Made by a program: the position numbers and the translations under genes. Shown piece after piece: positions 1 through 7,191 of a stretch of 11,528 nucleotides of DNA. The stretch is from Betaproteobacteria bacterium (GTDB lineage: Bacteria > Pseudomonadota > Gammaproteobacteria > Burkholderiales > Burkholderiaceae), in assembly GCA_009921765.1 (NCBI GenBank), contig RFXC01000140.1, forward strand, positions 1 to 11,528, written 5' to 3'. How positions within the stretch are numbered: position 1 is the stretch's first letter; the number at the start of each line of letters is the position of its first letter. The notes beneath the pieces are model-generated. The model did no database searches. It was not told where the DNA came from and worked only from the letters and a program-made list of their open reading frames with translations.

Positions 1-199
1 TCTCCGGATGGTAGGCCATGGGGTGCGTGAGCCGTCCGGTGTTCTCCAGGGTAAAATCGTCCCATCCCTGCATTTCCGTCACGGTGTGGCGCGCGAACAG
101 CTCCGGCGCAGCGCGTTTGGACGTCGTTTCGTAGGTGAGCGCCTTGACGCCGTTCTCGCAGAACTCGGTGACCGAAGCATCCGCGGGATCGGGCCAGGA
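1..199 (-). CDS. YdeP/FdhF-type molybdopterin oxidoreductase alpha subunit, internal fragment
   Basis: Reading the minus strand from 199 down to 2 gives about 65 uninterrupted codons that are clearly protein-like: WPDP, then FCENGVKAL, ETTSKR, a PELFARHTVTE block, and LENTGRLTHPMAYHPE. I recognise this as the N-terminal part of the YdeP/FdhF oxidoreductase alpha family (E. coli YdeP has CAWPDPKH, then CENGAKAI, then AGRLTQPLKYD in the same order and spacing). These are large (about 750 residue) bis-MGD molybdenum enzymes related to formate dehydrogenase; YdeP itself is linked to acid resistance, and the reaction is not settled. The fragment lacks its start and the first ~55 residues, because homology stops at the GGATCC at 197-202, and it runs off the left edge. 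The overlap with yicC is one base and depends on where the junction is placed. No other reading frame here matches YicC. Confidence 0.8.
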
Positions 200-202
200 T
201 CC
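197..202. other. Head-to-head junction of two truncated genes at GGATCC
   Basis: Minus-strand homology to YdeP/FdhF runs up to the WPDP motif at 185-196, and plus-strand homology to YicC begins at about 199-202 (IPDAAAP then VAEVLRWPGV). Both families are cut within a few bases of each other, and a BamHI-type palindrome (containing the Sau3AI site GATC) lies exactly there. GATC is common in this GC-rich DNA (another lies at 187-190), so the site alone is weak evidence. A cloning or assembly chimera, or a real deletion/inversion, would all look like this. Confidence 0.65.
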
Positions 203-792
203 CCGACGCAGCCGCCCCGACCGTCGCCGAGGTTCTTCGCTGGCCAGGCGTGCTCGCTGAAGACGACGCCGCCCTCGCTCTCGCGGCACTCGCGATCGAT
301 GCGGGCCGCGAAGCGCTGGAGGGTTTCCTCGCTCACCGTGCTCGCGAAGGCGCCCGTCTCGTGGCTGTTATCGCCGAGCGCGCCCAGGCCATCACCCAGA
401 TCGTGAAGCCGCTTCGCGAGCGGGGCCCGGAACTGCTCGCGGCGCACGAAAAGCGGCTCTCCGAACGTCTGCAGACGGCGGTTGAATCGTTGGGCTCGCG
501 CGTGCCGGTCGAGGAAACCATGGCCCGTGTCAGACAGGAACTCGCGCTCTACGGAATGCGCGCCGACGTCACCGAAGAACTTGACCGGCTGCTGGCCCAC
601 CTCGATGAACTGCGCGAGGCTTGCAGCGGGGCGGGCCCAGTCGGCAAACGGCTCGATTTTCTGCTTCAGGAACTGAACCGAGAGGCCAACACCCTGGGTT
701 CGAAAGCAGCAATCGTCGACCTCTCCCGCGCAGCAATCGACTTGAAGCTGCTCATCGAACAGATCCGCGAACAGGTACAAAACCTCGAATGA
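199..792 (+). pseudogene. yicC: YicC-family endoribonuclease, 5'-truncated
   Basis: The frame from 199 to the TGA at 790-792 gives 197 residues of the YicC family (YicC_N then the DUF1732 C-terminal domain). Visible landmarks are VAEVLRWPGV near the left end, then RVRQELALYGMRADVTEELD, and the signature end VGKRLDFLLQELNRE, NTLGSK, LIEQIREQVQNLE. Family members are about 290 residues, so roughly the first 100 are missing. The GTG at 250 could be called as a start, but homology clearly extends upstream of it, and frame +1 has stops further left (28-30, 136-138). YicC proteins are RNases reported to act on small RNAs such as RyhB in E. coli. Its TGA overlaps the gmk ATG. Whether it is a true pseudogene or only looks broken because of a chimeric junction cannot be decided from the sequence. 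Confidence 0.85.
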
Positions 793-1421
793 GCCGCACT
801 GGAAATCCGGGCAGTCTGTTCGTGATCGTCGCCCCGTCAGGCGCCGGCAAAACCTCTTTGGTGCGCGGGTTGCTGCAGAACGAACCCGATGTCCGGTTAT
901 CGGTGTCGTTCACCACGCGGCAGCCCCGTCCCGGCGAGCGCGACGGAATCGACTACCGATTCATCGGCGTCGAGGAGTTCGAGCGCCGCCGCAGCGAGGG
1001 AGAATTCCTCGAGTGGGCCCGCGTGCACGACAACCTCTACGGCACCTCGCGGGCCTGGATCGAGGCGCAGATGGCCAAGGGCCAGGACATCATCCTGGAG
1101 ATTGACTGCCAGGGCGCCGAGCAGGTGAAGCGCCTCTACCCTGACGCTGTCGGCATCTTTATTGCGCCGCCATCGATCGAGGAACTGGCGCGGCGGCTGC
1201 GCGCGCGCGCCCAGGATGCGGAGAGCGTGATCCAGCGCAGGATAGACGCCGCGCAGGCCGAGCTCGCACAGGCCGAGCGATTCGAATATGTTATTATCAA
1301 TCAAGACTTTGGCATCGCTCTCGAGCAGCTTCGCGCTGTGGTCCGCGCGGCTCGGTTGCGATATTCGCGCCAGCTTGCGCGCAACCCCGTGGTGTTTTCT
1401 CAGTTGCGTCTGGCTCGCTGA
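789..1421 (+). CDS. gmk: Guanylate kinase
   Basis: A 210-residue protein that converts GMP and ATP to GDP and ADP in the cytoplasm, supplying GTP and hence substrate for (p)ppGpp synthesis. The Walker A loop PSGAGKTS is at residues 16-23. It is followed by SFTTRQPRPGERDG (GMP-binding arginines), FLEWARVHDNLYGTSR, the ILEIDCQGAEQ motif, and the lid segment RLRARAQDAESVIQRR. Length matches E. coli Gmk (207). I chose the ATG at 789, which overlaps the yicC stop as ATGA; the same frame is open upstream to 621, but that part is non-homologous and lies inside yicC. It heads a run of closely spaced plus-strand genes with rpoZ 33 bases downstream. Confidence 0.97.
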   Translation: MSRTGNPGSLFVIVAPSGAGKTSLVRGLLQNEPDVRLSVSFTTRQPRPGERDGIDYRFIGVEEFERRRSEGEFLEWARVHDNLYGTSRAWIEAQMAKGQDIILEIDCQGAEQVKRLYPDAVGIFIAPPSIEELARRLRARAQDAESVIQRRIDAAQAELAQAERFEYVIINQDFGIALEQLRAVVRAARLRYSRQLARNPVVFSQLRLAR

Positions 1422-1454
1422 ATCGCCCCACCCCTCCACTACCAATGGTTCCCC

Positions 1455-1658
1455 ATGGCACGCATCACCGTTGAAGACTGCCTGAAGCAAATCCCGAATC
1501 GGTTCGAGCTCACCTTGGCGGCCACTTATCGCGCACGCATGCTGGCGCAGGGTCATGCGCCCAAGCTTGAATCCCGTGACAAACCCACGGTCACTGCTCT
1601 GCGCGAAATCGCGGCCGGCAAAGTCGGCCAGGAAATGCTGCGCCGGGTTCCCACCTGA
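1455..1658 (+). CDS. rpoZ: DNA-directed RNA polymerase omega subunit
   Basis: A 67-residue protein with the omega signature: [19 protein letters not shown], then a basic stretch with AATYRARML, and [16 protein letters not shown]. Omega helps fold and hold beta-prime in RNA polymerase and, in proteobacteria, forms part of ppGpp binding site 1 through its N-terminus. Length is typical for betaproteobacteria (E. coli has 91 with a longer tail). It starts 33 bases after gmk and ends 20 bases before spoT, so co-transcription is likely. I see no strong Shine-Dalgarno ahead of the ATG at 1455. Confidence 0.97.
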   Translation: MARITVEDCLKQIPNRFELTLAATYRARMLAQGHAPKLESRDKPTVTALREIAAGKVGQEMLRRVPT

Positions 1659-1678
1659 GCCAGAGCGCGTCGCTCCCC

Positions 1679-3916
1679 ATGCCCGAGCGACTCGCCAGCG
1701 TTGCGACGGGGTCCAGGCCCCCTCCGCCCGATTCATTTCCCGGAAAGCGCTTGCCCGCTGGTGGCGGGTTCGCCGCGCCGGCCGACGAGCGCAAAATCGT
1801 CTCGCTTGCCACGCTCATGCAGCGGGCGGGCGAGTACCTCGGCGAAGACGACCTGCGCCGCATCCGCGAGGCCTACCGCTTCGGCGATCAGGCCCATCTC
1901 GGTCAATTCCGGTCAAGCGGCGAGCCCTACATCTCGCATCCGATCGCAGTGGCAGAAATCCTGTCCGGCTGGCGGCTGGATGCAGATTCGCTTATGGCGG
2001 CCCTCCTTCATGATGTGATCGAAGACACCACGGTTGCCAAGCAGATTCTGGCTGAACGATTCGGCTCGGCGGTCGCCGACATCGTGGATGGCGTGTCCAA
2101 GCTCGACCGGGTCGAATTCGCCTCCAAGGAACACCAGCAGGCGGAGAGCTTTCGGAAGATGCTCCTTGCCATGGCCCGCGACGTGCGGGTCATTCTGATC
2201 AAGCTCGCCGATCGGCTGCACAACATGCAGACCCTTGAGGCACTGCCCGCGGCCCGACAGCGGCGTATCGCGCAGGAAACCCTGGACATCTACGCGCCCA
2301 TCGCGCACCGGCTGGGGCTCAACAGCCTCTACCGCGACCTGCAGGATCTCGCTTTCCGGTCGACCCATCCGTTCCGTTACCGCACGCTGAAAAAAGCCGT
2401 GCAGGCTGCGCGCGGCAACCGCCGCGAGGTGCTGGGGCGCATTCTCGAGGCTGCAAACAAGGCGCTGCCCGAGGCAGGGGTCCATGGTGCCCAGGTGCAG
2501 GGCCGCGAGAAGTCCATTTACGCCATTCACACCAAGATGCGCGAGAAGCACCTGTCGTTTGCGCAGGTGCTCGACATCTACGGCATGCGGGTCATCGTCG
2601 ACACGGTGCCGCAGTGCTACCTGGCGCTCGGGGCACTCCACACCACCTTCAAGCCGGTCCCGGGGCGTTTCAAAGACTACATCGCCATTCCCAAGATCAA
2701 TGGCTACCAGTCGCTGCACACCACGCTGGTCGGGCCGTTCGGCACACCGGTCGAGTTTCAGATCCGTACCCACGAAATGCAGCGCGTGGCACAGTCGGGC
2801 GTTGCGGCGCACTGGCTCTACAAGGCGCACCACGTGAGCTTCTCCGAGCTTCACACCCGCACCCATCAGTGGCTGCAGTCTCTCCTCGACATCCAGAGTC
2901 AAACCGGTGATTCGCTGGAATTCATCGAGCATGTCAAAGTCGATCTGTTCCCCGATGCGGTGTATGTGTTCACGCCCAGGGGCGAGATTCGCGCCATGCC
3001 GCGCGGGGCGACCGTGCTCGACTATGCCTATTCCATCCACACCGATATTGGCGATCGTGCGGTGGGCTGTCGGGTCAACGAAGAGCTGGTGCCGCTGCGA
3101 ACCGAACTGGTCAACGGCGATGTGGTGGAGGTGCTCACCGACTCCACCTCGCGCCCCGACCCGAGTTGGCTCGCGTTCGTGCGTACAGGCAAGGCGCGCG
3201 CCAGCATCCGGCACAGTCTCCGCACGCTCAGTTATCGGGAATCTGCAATGCTGGGGCGGCGGCTTCTCGAGCAATCACTCGCAGCGCTTCGAATCGCGCT
3301 TGGTTCGCTCGAAACCACAGTGCTTGATCGCGCAATCCGCGACTCCGGCGTTCGCACCATAGAAGAGTTGTACGCAGACATTGGTCTCGGGAAGCGGCTG
3401 GCGCCCGTCGTGGCGCGCAGTATCGCGCTGCAAACGGCGGCCACGCCTGCGGCGCTCATGCTGCCGCGGCCGGCTCCCATGGTGATCACTGGCAACGAGG
3501 GCAGTGCAGTGAGCTATTCCACCTGCTGCTTCCCGCTACCCGGCGACTCCGTGGTCGGTCATCTTCGGGGCGGACATGGGCTGGTACTGCACCGGGCCGA
3601 CTGCAGCACAGCGCTCCGCCAGCGCGACCGCGATGCCGAGCGCTGGGTCGATGTCGACTGGTCCGAGCAGGTCAGCGGCACCTTCCGCTCCGAGCTGGAA
3701 GTGAGCGTTCGCAACGACCGCGGCGTGCTGGGCAGGGTTGCCGCCGAAATCGCCGCGAGCGAGGCCAACATCGCGCATGTGTCCATGGACGAAAGCGCAG
3801 AACGGGTTGCCTCGCTTCGCTTCATTCTGATGGTGCGCGACCGGGTCCATCTGGCCCGAGTGCTTCGCAACCTGAGGCGATTGCCAGAGGTCTCGCGAAT
3901 CAGCCGTCACCACTAA
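1679..3916 (+). CDS. spoT: Bifunctional (p)ppGpp synthetase/hydrolase SpoT
   Basis: A 745-residue long RSH protein that makes and degrades the alarmone (p)ppGpp. The HD hydrolase domain is intact: SGEPYISHP at about 80-88, ALLHDVIEDT at 108-117 with His111-Asp112, and KLADRLHNM at 175-183. The synthetase domain follows (GREKSIYAIHTKM from 275; RFKD at 330-333, the RXKD form typical of bifunctional enzymes; NGYQSLHTT at 341-349). A TGS domain lies at about 424-485, the conserved cysteines CC at 616-617 and Cys642, and a C-terminal ACT domain from about 670. E. coli SpoT is 702 residues; here about 38 extra proline- and glycine-rich residues precede the aligned start. The ATG at 1679 has no clear Shine-Dalgarno; the next ATG at 1817 would cut slightly into the aligned region, so I keep 1679. 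Last gene of the gmk-rpoZ-spoT run; it converges on greB 24 bases away. Confidence 0.96.
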   Translation: MPERLASVATGSRPPPPDSFPGKRLPAGGGFAAPADERKIVSLATLMQRAGEYLGEDDLRRIREAYRFGDQAHLGQFRSSGEPYISHPIAVAEILSGWRLDADSLMAALLHDVIEDTTVAKQILAERFGSAVADIVDGVSKLDRVEFASKEHQQAESFRKMLLAMARDVRVILIKLADRLHNMQTLEALPAARQRRIAQETLDIYAPIAHRLGLNSLYRDLQDLAFRSTHPFRYRTLKKAVQAARGNRREVLGRILEAANKALPEAGVHGAQVQGREKSIYAIHTKMREKHLSFAQVLDIYGMRVIVDTVPQCYLALGALHTTFKPVPGRFKDYIAIPKINGYQSLHTTLVGPFGTPVEFQIRTHEMQRVAQSGVAAHWLYKAHHVSFSELHTRTHQWLQSLLDIQSQTGDSLEFIEHVKVDLFPDAVYVFTPRGEIRAMPRGATVLDYAYSIHTDIGDRAVGCRVNEELVPLRTELVNGDVVEVLTDSTSRPDPSWLAFVRTGKARASIRHSLRTLSYRESAMLGRRLLEQSLAALRIALGSLETTVLDRAIRDSGVRTIEELYADIGLGKRLAPVVARSIALQTAATPAALMLPRPAPMVITGNEGSAVSYSTCCFPLPGDSVVGHLRGGHGLVLHRADCSTALRQRDRDAERWVDVDWSEQVSGTFRSELEVSVRNDRGVLGRVAAEIAASEANIAHVSMDESAERVASLRFILMVRDRVHLARVLRNLRRLPEVSRISRHH

Positions 3917-3940
3917 TCGGCGGTTGCCACCGTCTTGCGG

Positions 3941-4495
3941 CTAGCCGTAGCGAACCTCAATCACCTCGAGTTCGTCCACCCCACCCGGCACCTTGAGGCT
4001 CACGAGGTCGCCTTCGTTGGCCTTCAGAAGCGCCCGTCCCACTGGCGAGATCCAGCTGATTCGACCGGTGGCCGGCTCCACCTCGTCCACGCCAACAATC
4101 GTCACGGTCTCTTCGCGTTCGCCATTTCGCAGAAATCGCACCGTGGCACCGAAAAACGCCTGGGTGGTGCCGCGTCGAAGGTCCGGATCCACCACTTCGG
4201 CCAATTCCAGCCGTTTGGTGAGGAAACGGATCCGTCGGTCGATTTCGCGCAGCCTTTTCTTGCCGTAAAGGTAATCGCCGTTTTCTGATCGGTCGCCGTT
4301 CGACGCCGCCCAGGAGACCACCCGTACGACCTCGGGCCGCTCTTCATCCAAAAGATGAAGCAGTTCGTGACGCAACCGTTGATGCCCGGCCGGCGTGATG
4401 TAGTTTTTGGAGCCTGCCGGGATGGCCTCTACCCCTGGCGGGTCGGCATCGTCATCGACCGCGTCAGCATCATCGCGAACAAACGCTTTGCTCAA
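3941..4495 (-). CDS. greB: Transcript cleavage factor GreB
   Basis: A 184-residue Gre factor. It inserts its coiled coil into the RNA polymerase secondary channel and stimulates cleavage of backtracked RNA. The catalytic tip is GDRSENGDY at residues 67-75 (acidic Asp68 and Glu71), followed by YGKKRLREIDRRIRFLTKR, which marks GreB rather than GreA. The C-terminal FKBP-like domain carries FFGATVRF and SPVGRALL. The body begins at KNYITPAGHQRL, and about 28 residues before it form an acidic extension (DDADAVDDDADPP) absent from E. coli GreB (158 residues). The start appears to be TTG at 4495-4493, because MSKAF fits betaproteobacterial GreB N-termini as I recall them and no in-frame ATG lies nearby. 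It starts 14 bases after pmbA stops, so the two are probably co-transcribed; it converges on spoT. Confidence 0.95.
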   Translation of the reverse strand: MSKAFVRDDADAVDDDADPPGVEAIPAGSKNYITPAGHQRLRHELLHLLDEERPEVVRVVSWAASNGDRSENGDYLYGKKRLREIDRRIRFLTKRLELAEVVDPDLRRGTTQAFFGATVRFLRNGEREETVTIVGVDEVEPATGRISWISPVGRALLKANEGDLVSLKVPGGVDELEVIEVRYG

Positions 4496-4509
4496 GGCCG
4501 CACCAACTC

Positions 4510-5850
4510 TCAGGTGCCCGCCACCGACATGGCGTCAATCAACACCGAGCCAGAGCGTTTGGTGCCTCGCGTGAGTTCGTCAGATCCAACCGCGGCGATA
4601 CCAGCAAACATCTCGCGCAGATTGCCGGCAATGGTGATTTCCTCGACCGGATAGGCAATCTTTCCGCCTTCGACCCAGTAGCCGCCCGCGCCGCGCGAAT
4701 AATCGCCCGTCACATAGTTGACCCCATGCCCCATGAGATCGGTCACGAACAGCCCGGTGCCTAGTTTGGCAAGCATCGCCTCGAGCGAATCGCTCCGGCG
4801 CGTCCGGCGACTGGTGAGCCGCAGGTTGTGTGATCCGCCCGCGTTGCCGGTGGTCTTCATGCCCAGCTTGCGCGCCGAATAGGTTGAGAGGAAATAGCCT
4901 TTGAGGACGCCCGACTCGACCACGGCGCGGCGATGGGTGGCGCAGCCCTCGCTGTCGAAGGGGGCACTGCCAGGCTCGCCGCGCTGGTGAGGGTCTTCGA
5001 CGATATTGATGTGAGGTGCGAAAAGCGTTGAACCCAGTGCGTCGACCAGAAAACTCGACTTGCGATACAACGCCCCGCCGCTGGCAGCCTGCGTCAGATG
5101 GCCAAGCAGCCCACAGGCAAGTGGCGCTTCGAACAGCACAGGCACCTTGCGCGTGGAGAGTCTGCGCGCGCCCAGCCTTGCAAGCGCGCGCTCGGCGGCG
5201 TAGCGCCCGAGCGCTGCGGGGTCGGCAAGTTTGAGGGGATTGCAATGCGACGAATACCAGTCGTCGCGTTGCATCTTGCGGCCCGAGCCGGCAATGGGCG
5301 CGCATGAAATCGAATGTCGGCTATAGGGGTATCCGCCAGAAAACCCTAGCGTATTGGCCGAAACGAACTGGCCATGACTCACCGACACCGAGGCGCCCTC
5401 TGAGTTGCGGATCAGACGGCTGGTATCGAAGGCTGCCGCCTCCGCCTCGCAGGCGATCCGCACCGCCTCATCGACCGGGATGCTCCAGGGGTGGAACAGA
5501 TTCAATTCCGGGTAGCGAAGCGCGAGCGTGTCGGGATCGGGCAGGCCGGCACAATCGTCTTCGGCAGTAAACCGCGCAATCTGCCAGGCTGCGTCAACGG
5601 TTTCATCGAGCGAGCGGGCGCTGAAATCCGATGAACTCGCGTGCCCGCGGCGTTTTCCCACAAACACCGTGACACCGATACCCTTGTCGCGGTGCTGTTC
5701 GATCGTTTCCACCCGGCCGCGCCGGACATTGACCGAGAAGCCCGTGTTCTCGGACACATCCACCGCGGCGTCGCTCGCGCCCAATTCGCGCGCGCGGCGC
5801 AGCATCGTCTCTGCCATCTCGCGAAGCCGCTGCTGATCGTGATCGAACAT
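4510..5850 (-). CDS. pmbA: Metalloprotease TldE (PmbA), partner of TldD
   Basis: A 446-residue PmbA/TldE protein (E. coli about 450). Together with zinc-bearing TldD it forms a heterodimeric protease that trims unfolded peptides, including microcin B17 precursor and the CcdA antitoxin; TldE itself lacks the HExxxH zinc site, and none is visible here. Family landmarks are VRRGRVETIEQHRDKGIGVTV, GHASSSDFS, a VPVLFEAPLACGLLGHL segment, FDSEGCATHRR, STYSARKLGMKTTGNAGGSHN, and near the C-terminus GHGVNYVTGDYSRGAGGYWVE. The frame is open upstream to an ATG at 5880, but I chose the ATG at 5850: AAAAGGGA ends 5 bases upstream of it, MFDHDQQRL fits family N-termini, and a TATGAT -10 candidate overlaps the 5880 ATG. 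It is divergent from darP, and no tldD gene is in the window. Confidence 0.93.
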   Translation of the reverse strand: MFDHDQQRLREMAETMLRRARELGASDAAVDVSENTGFSVNVRRGRVETIEQHRDKGIGVTVFVGKRRGHASSSDFSARSLDETVDAAWQIARFTAEDDCAGLPDPDTLALRYPELNLFHPWSIPVDEAVRIACEAEAAAFDTSRLIRNSEGASVSVSHGQFVSANTLGFSGGYPYSRHSISCAPIAGSGRKMQRDDWYSSHCNPLKLADPAALGRYAAERALARLGARRLSTRKVPVLFEAPLACGLLGHLTQAASGGALYRKSSFLVDALGSTLFAPHINIVEDPHQRGEPGSAPFDSEGCATHRRAVVESGVLKGYFLSTYSARKLGMKTTGNAGGSHNLRLTSRRTRRSDSLEAMLAKLGTGLFVTDLMGHGVNYVTGDYSRGAGGYWVEGGKIAYPVEEITIAGNLREMFAGIAAVGSDELTRGTKRSGSVLIDAMSVAGT

Positions 5851-5855
5851 CATGG

Positions 5856-5863
5856 TCCCTTTT
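5856..5863 (-). promoter_or_regulatory. Ribosome binding site deciding the pmbA start
   Basis: On the minus strand AAAAGGGA lies 5 bases before the ATG at 5850-5848. It is only 2 bases from the adjacent ATG at 5853, too close for good initiation, so the second ATG is favoured. Confidence 0.55.
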
Positions 5864-5875
5864 GAAGAGCGCGGT

Positions 5876-5904
5876 ATCATAGCAACTGCCCCGGTCTGAC
5901 TCAG
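5876..5904 (-). promoter_or_regulatory. Candidate sigma-70 promoter for pmbA-greB
   Basis: Minus strand: TATGAT at 5881-5876 matches 5 of 6 bases of the -10 consensus. With a 17-base spacer the upstream hexamer at 5904-5899 is CTGAGT, a poor -35 (3 of 6). Transcription would start near 5869, about 19 bases before the chosen pmbA ATG and inside the 74-base gap between pmbA and darP. Prediction by eye only. Confidence 0.35.
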
Positions 5905-5924
5905 CGCATAGCCGCGCCCACCTC

Positions 5925-6476
5925 ATGCGACGCTCCTCCGCGACTGGCGAGACCCCCGTCTCCGACCCCCTTTCCGAACCGCCCAGCAAATCGCAGCGCA
6001 AGCGCGACAGCCATGCGCTGCAAGTGCTTGGAGAGCGATTGGTCGAACTGTCCGACGAACGGCTTTTGCAGCTGCCGGTCACCGAACGCATGATTGATGC
6101 AGTCCGGCTCGCCCGCGGCATTCGGGCGCGCGAGGGGCGTCGTCGGCAAATGCAGTTCATCGGCAGGCTGATGCGCGAGGCAGACTCCGATTCCATCCAC
6201 CAGGCACTGGAAGGCGATCGCCAGCAGCACCGTGCCGAAACCGCGCGAATGCATGCGGCCGAACAGTGGCGGGAGCGGCTGCTGGGTGATCCATCGGCCG
6301 TCAATATTTGGCTGGAGCGTTACCCGGACACCCGCGTTGCGCTGCCCACCCTGCTTGACAAGGCACGGGCTGAAGTGGCTACCGGTCAGCGCGGCCGCCG
6401 GTATCGCGAGCTGTTTCGGCTGGTGCGCGCCACGCTCGAGGCCCCCGATCAATCCAACATCTCGGCTTCATCATGA
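5925..6476 (+). CDS. darP: Ribosome-associated protein DarP (YjgA), 50S subunit assembly
   Basis: A 183-residue protein, the same length as E. coli DarP/YjgA, which binds late 50S precursors and helps mature the peptidyl transferase centre. Seen here: the family motif PPSKSQRKRDSHALQ near residues 19-33, then LGERLVELSDERL, LPVTERMIDAV, and the basic EGRRRQMQFIGRLMR segment. The rest is helical and charged. The ATG at 5925 leaves about 18 variable residues ahead of the conserved motif; no clear Shine-Dalgarno is visible. It is divergent from pmbA across 74 bases, and its TGA overlaps the mog ATG (ATGA at 6473-6476), implying translational coupling. The pmbA/darP-mog arrangement is common in betaproteobacteria as I recall it. 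Confidence 0.93.
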   Translation: MRRSSATGETPVSDPLSEPPSKSQRKRDSHALQVLGERLVELSDERLLQLPVTERMIDAVRLARGIRAREGRRRQMQFIGRLMREADSDSIHQALEGDRQQHRAETARMHAAEQWRERLLGDPSAVNIWLERYPDTRVALPTLLDKARAEVATGQRGRRYRELFRLVRATLEAPDQSNISASS

Positions 6477-7066
6477 CTGCCCCCATTCGAATCGGACTCG
6501 TTTCCATCAGCGATCGGGCCTCGGCTGGCGTTTACCAAGACCAGGGCATTCCCTCGCTGGAGCAGTGGCTAGCACAGGCCCTGACCTCGCCGTGGGAAGC
6601 CGTGGTCCGACTGATCCCTGACGAACAACCCGTCATCGAGCAAACCCTGATCGAACTGATCGACCAGCAGGGCTGCGGTCTGGTCCTCACCACCGGCGGC
6701 ACCGGACCGGCGGTGCGCGACGTCACGCCCGAGGCGACCCTGGCAATCGCCGACCGCGAGATGCCCGGTTTCGGCGAGCAGATGCGCCAGATCAGCCTCA
6801 ATTTCGTACCCACGGCGATCTTGTCACGCCAGGTCGCGGTCATCCGTGGCAAGGCGCTGATCATCAATTTGCCAGGCCAACCCAAGTCGATCCGCGAAAC
6901 GCTGGAAGGGCTTCGCCACCCTGACGGCACGCAGAAAGTGCACGGCATTTTCGCAGCCGTTCCCTACTGCCTGGACCTGATTGGCGCCGCCCGCATCGAG
7001 ACCAACGAGGCGGTGTGCAAGGCGTTTCGCCCGAAGAGCGCGGCCGCCAAACCTGCTGGCGGCTGA
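6473..7066 (+). CDS. mog: Molybdopterin adenylyltransferase Mog
   Basis: A 197-residue MogA/MoaB-family protein. It adenylates molybdopterin with ATP, activating it for molybdate insertion in molybdenum cofactor synthesis. Visible motifs are GLVSISDRAS at residues 8-17, Asp50 in LIPDEQPVI, the MPT-binding LTTGGTGPAVRDVTPEAT at 72-89 with Asp83, and IINLPGQPKSIRETL in the C-terminal half. Length matches E. coli Mog (195). The start overlaps the darP stop. It ends 111 bases before the convergent relA stop. The cofactor would serve enzymes such as the YdeP-type protein at the left edge, but that adjacency is probably accidental. Confidence 0.96.
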   Translation: MTAPIRIGLVSISDRASAGVYQDQGIPSLEQWLAQALTSPWEAVVRLIPDEQPVIEQTLIELIDQQGCGLVLTTGGTGPAVRDVTPEATLAIADREMPGFGEQMRQISLNFVPTAILSRQVAVIRGKALIINLPGQPKSIRETLEGLRHPDGTQKVHGIFAAVPYCLDLIGAARIETNEAVCKAFRPKSAAAKPAGG

Positions 7067-7100
7067 ACACCCGCGGCCCGGGCGACCCAGCGCACAGCAT

Positions 7101-7191
7101 GCGTGCGGTCAGCCAATCCGCCGAAGCGAGGCCACGCTGTCCACCGCCGCGCAGCCGGCGAATGCGCCGGCGTGCGGTCAGTTCATCCGCC
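7101..7191. repeat. Imperfect tandem duplication at the relA 3' end
   Basis: Two 22-base copies, 7101-7122 and 7170-7191, both begin GCGTGCGGTCAG and end ATCCGCC, differing at 3 central bases. They are exactly 69 bases apart (23 codons), so on the minus strand both contain a TGA in the relA frame (7180-7178 and 7111-7109). Further similarity continues leftward into relA: a GTCCACC element recurs at 7139-7145 and 7199-7205, with a 9-base spacing shift. The stretch between the stops could be read as a 22-residue tail ending AVDSVASLRRIG, reminiscent of the true RelA end VVDARRRMN. Confidence 0.6.
7154..7171. other. GC-rich hairpin between convergent mog and relA
   Basis: GCCGGCG, a 4-base loop, then CGCCGGC form a perfect 7-base-pair stem. 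It lies 6 bases past the relA stop and 87 bases past the mog stop. No T tract follows on either strand, so it is not a classical intrinsic terminator; a transcript-end barrier or 3' stabiliser is possible. Confidence 0.5.

Noticed and set aside
8..406. Plus-strand open frame at the left edge, first considered as the missing 5' part of yicC joined by a frameshift.
   Set aside because: Its translation does not resemble YicC N-termini, while the minus strand of 1-196 gives an unmistakable YdeP/FdhF segment, so it is a shadow frame.
897..1736. 279-codon minus-strand frame across gmk, rpoZ and the spoT start.
   Set aside because: Antisense to three confidently identified genes and without any family features.
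1913..3274. 453-codon open frame antisense to spoT.
   Set aside because: It lies opposite well-conserved SpoT domains, shows no recognisable motifs, and long antisense frames are expected in GC-rich DNA.
3917..3940. Possible terminator in the 24-base gap between convergent spoT and greB.
   Set aside because: Only a 4-base-pair stem (CGGT/ACCG) and no T tract.
5603..6452. Minus-strand frames opposite darP and the pmbA 5' end (5603-6304 and 5901-6452).
   Set aside because: They cover the divergent pmbA/darP intergenic region and conserved DarP coding sequence, and have no recognisable protein features.
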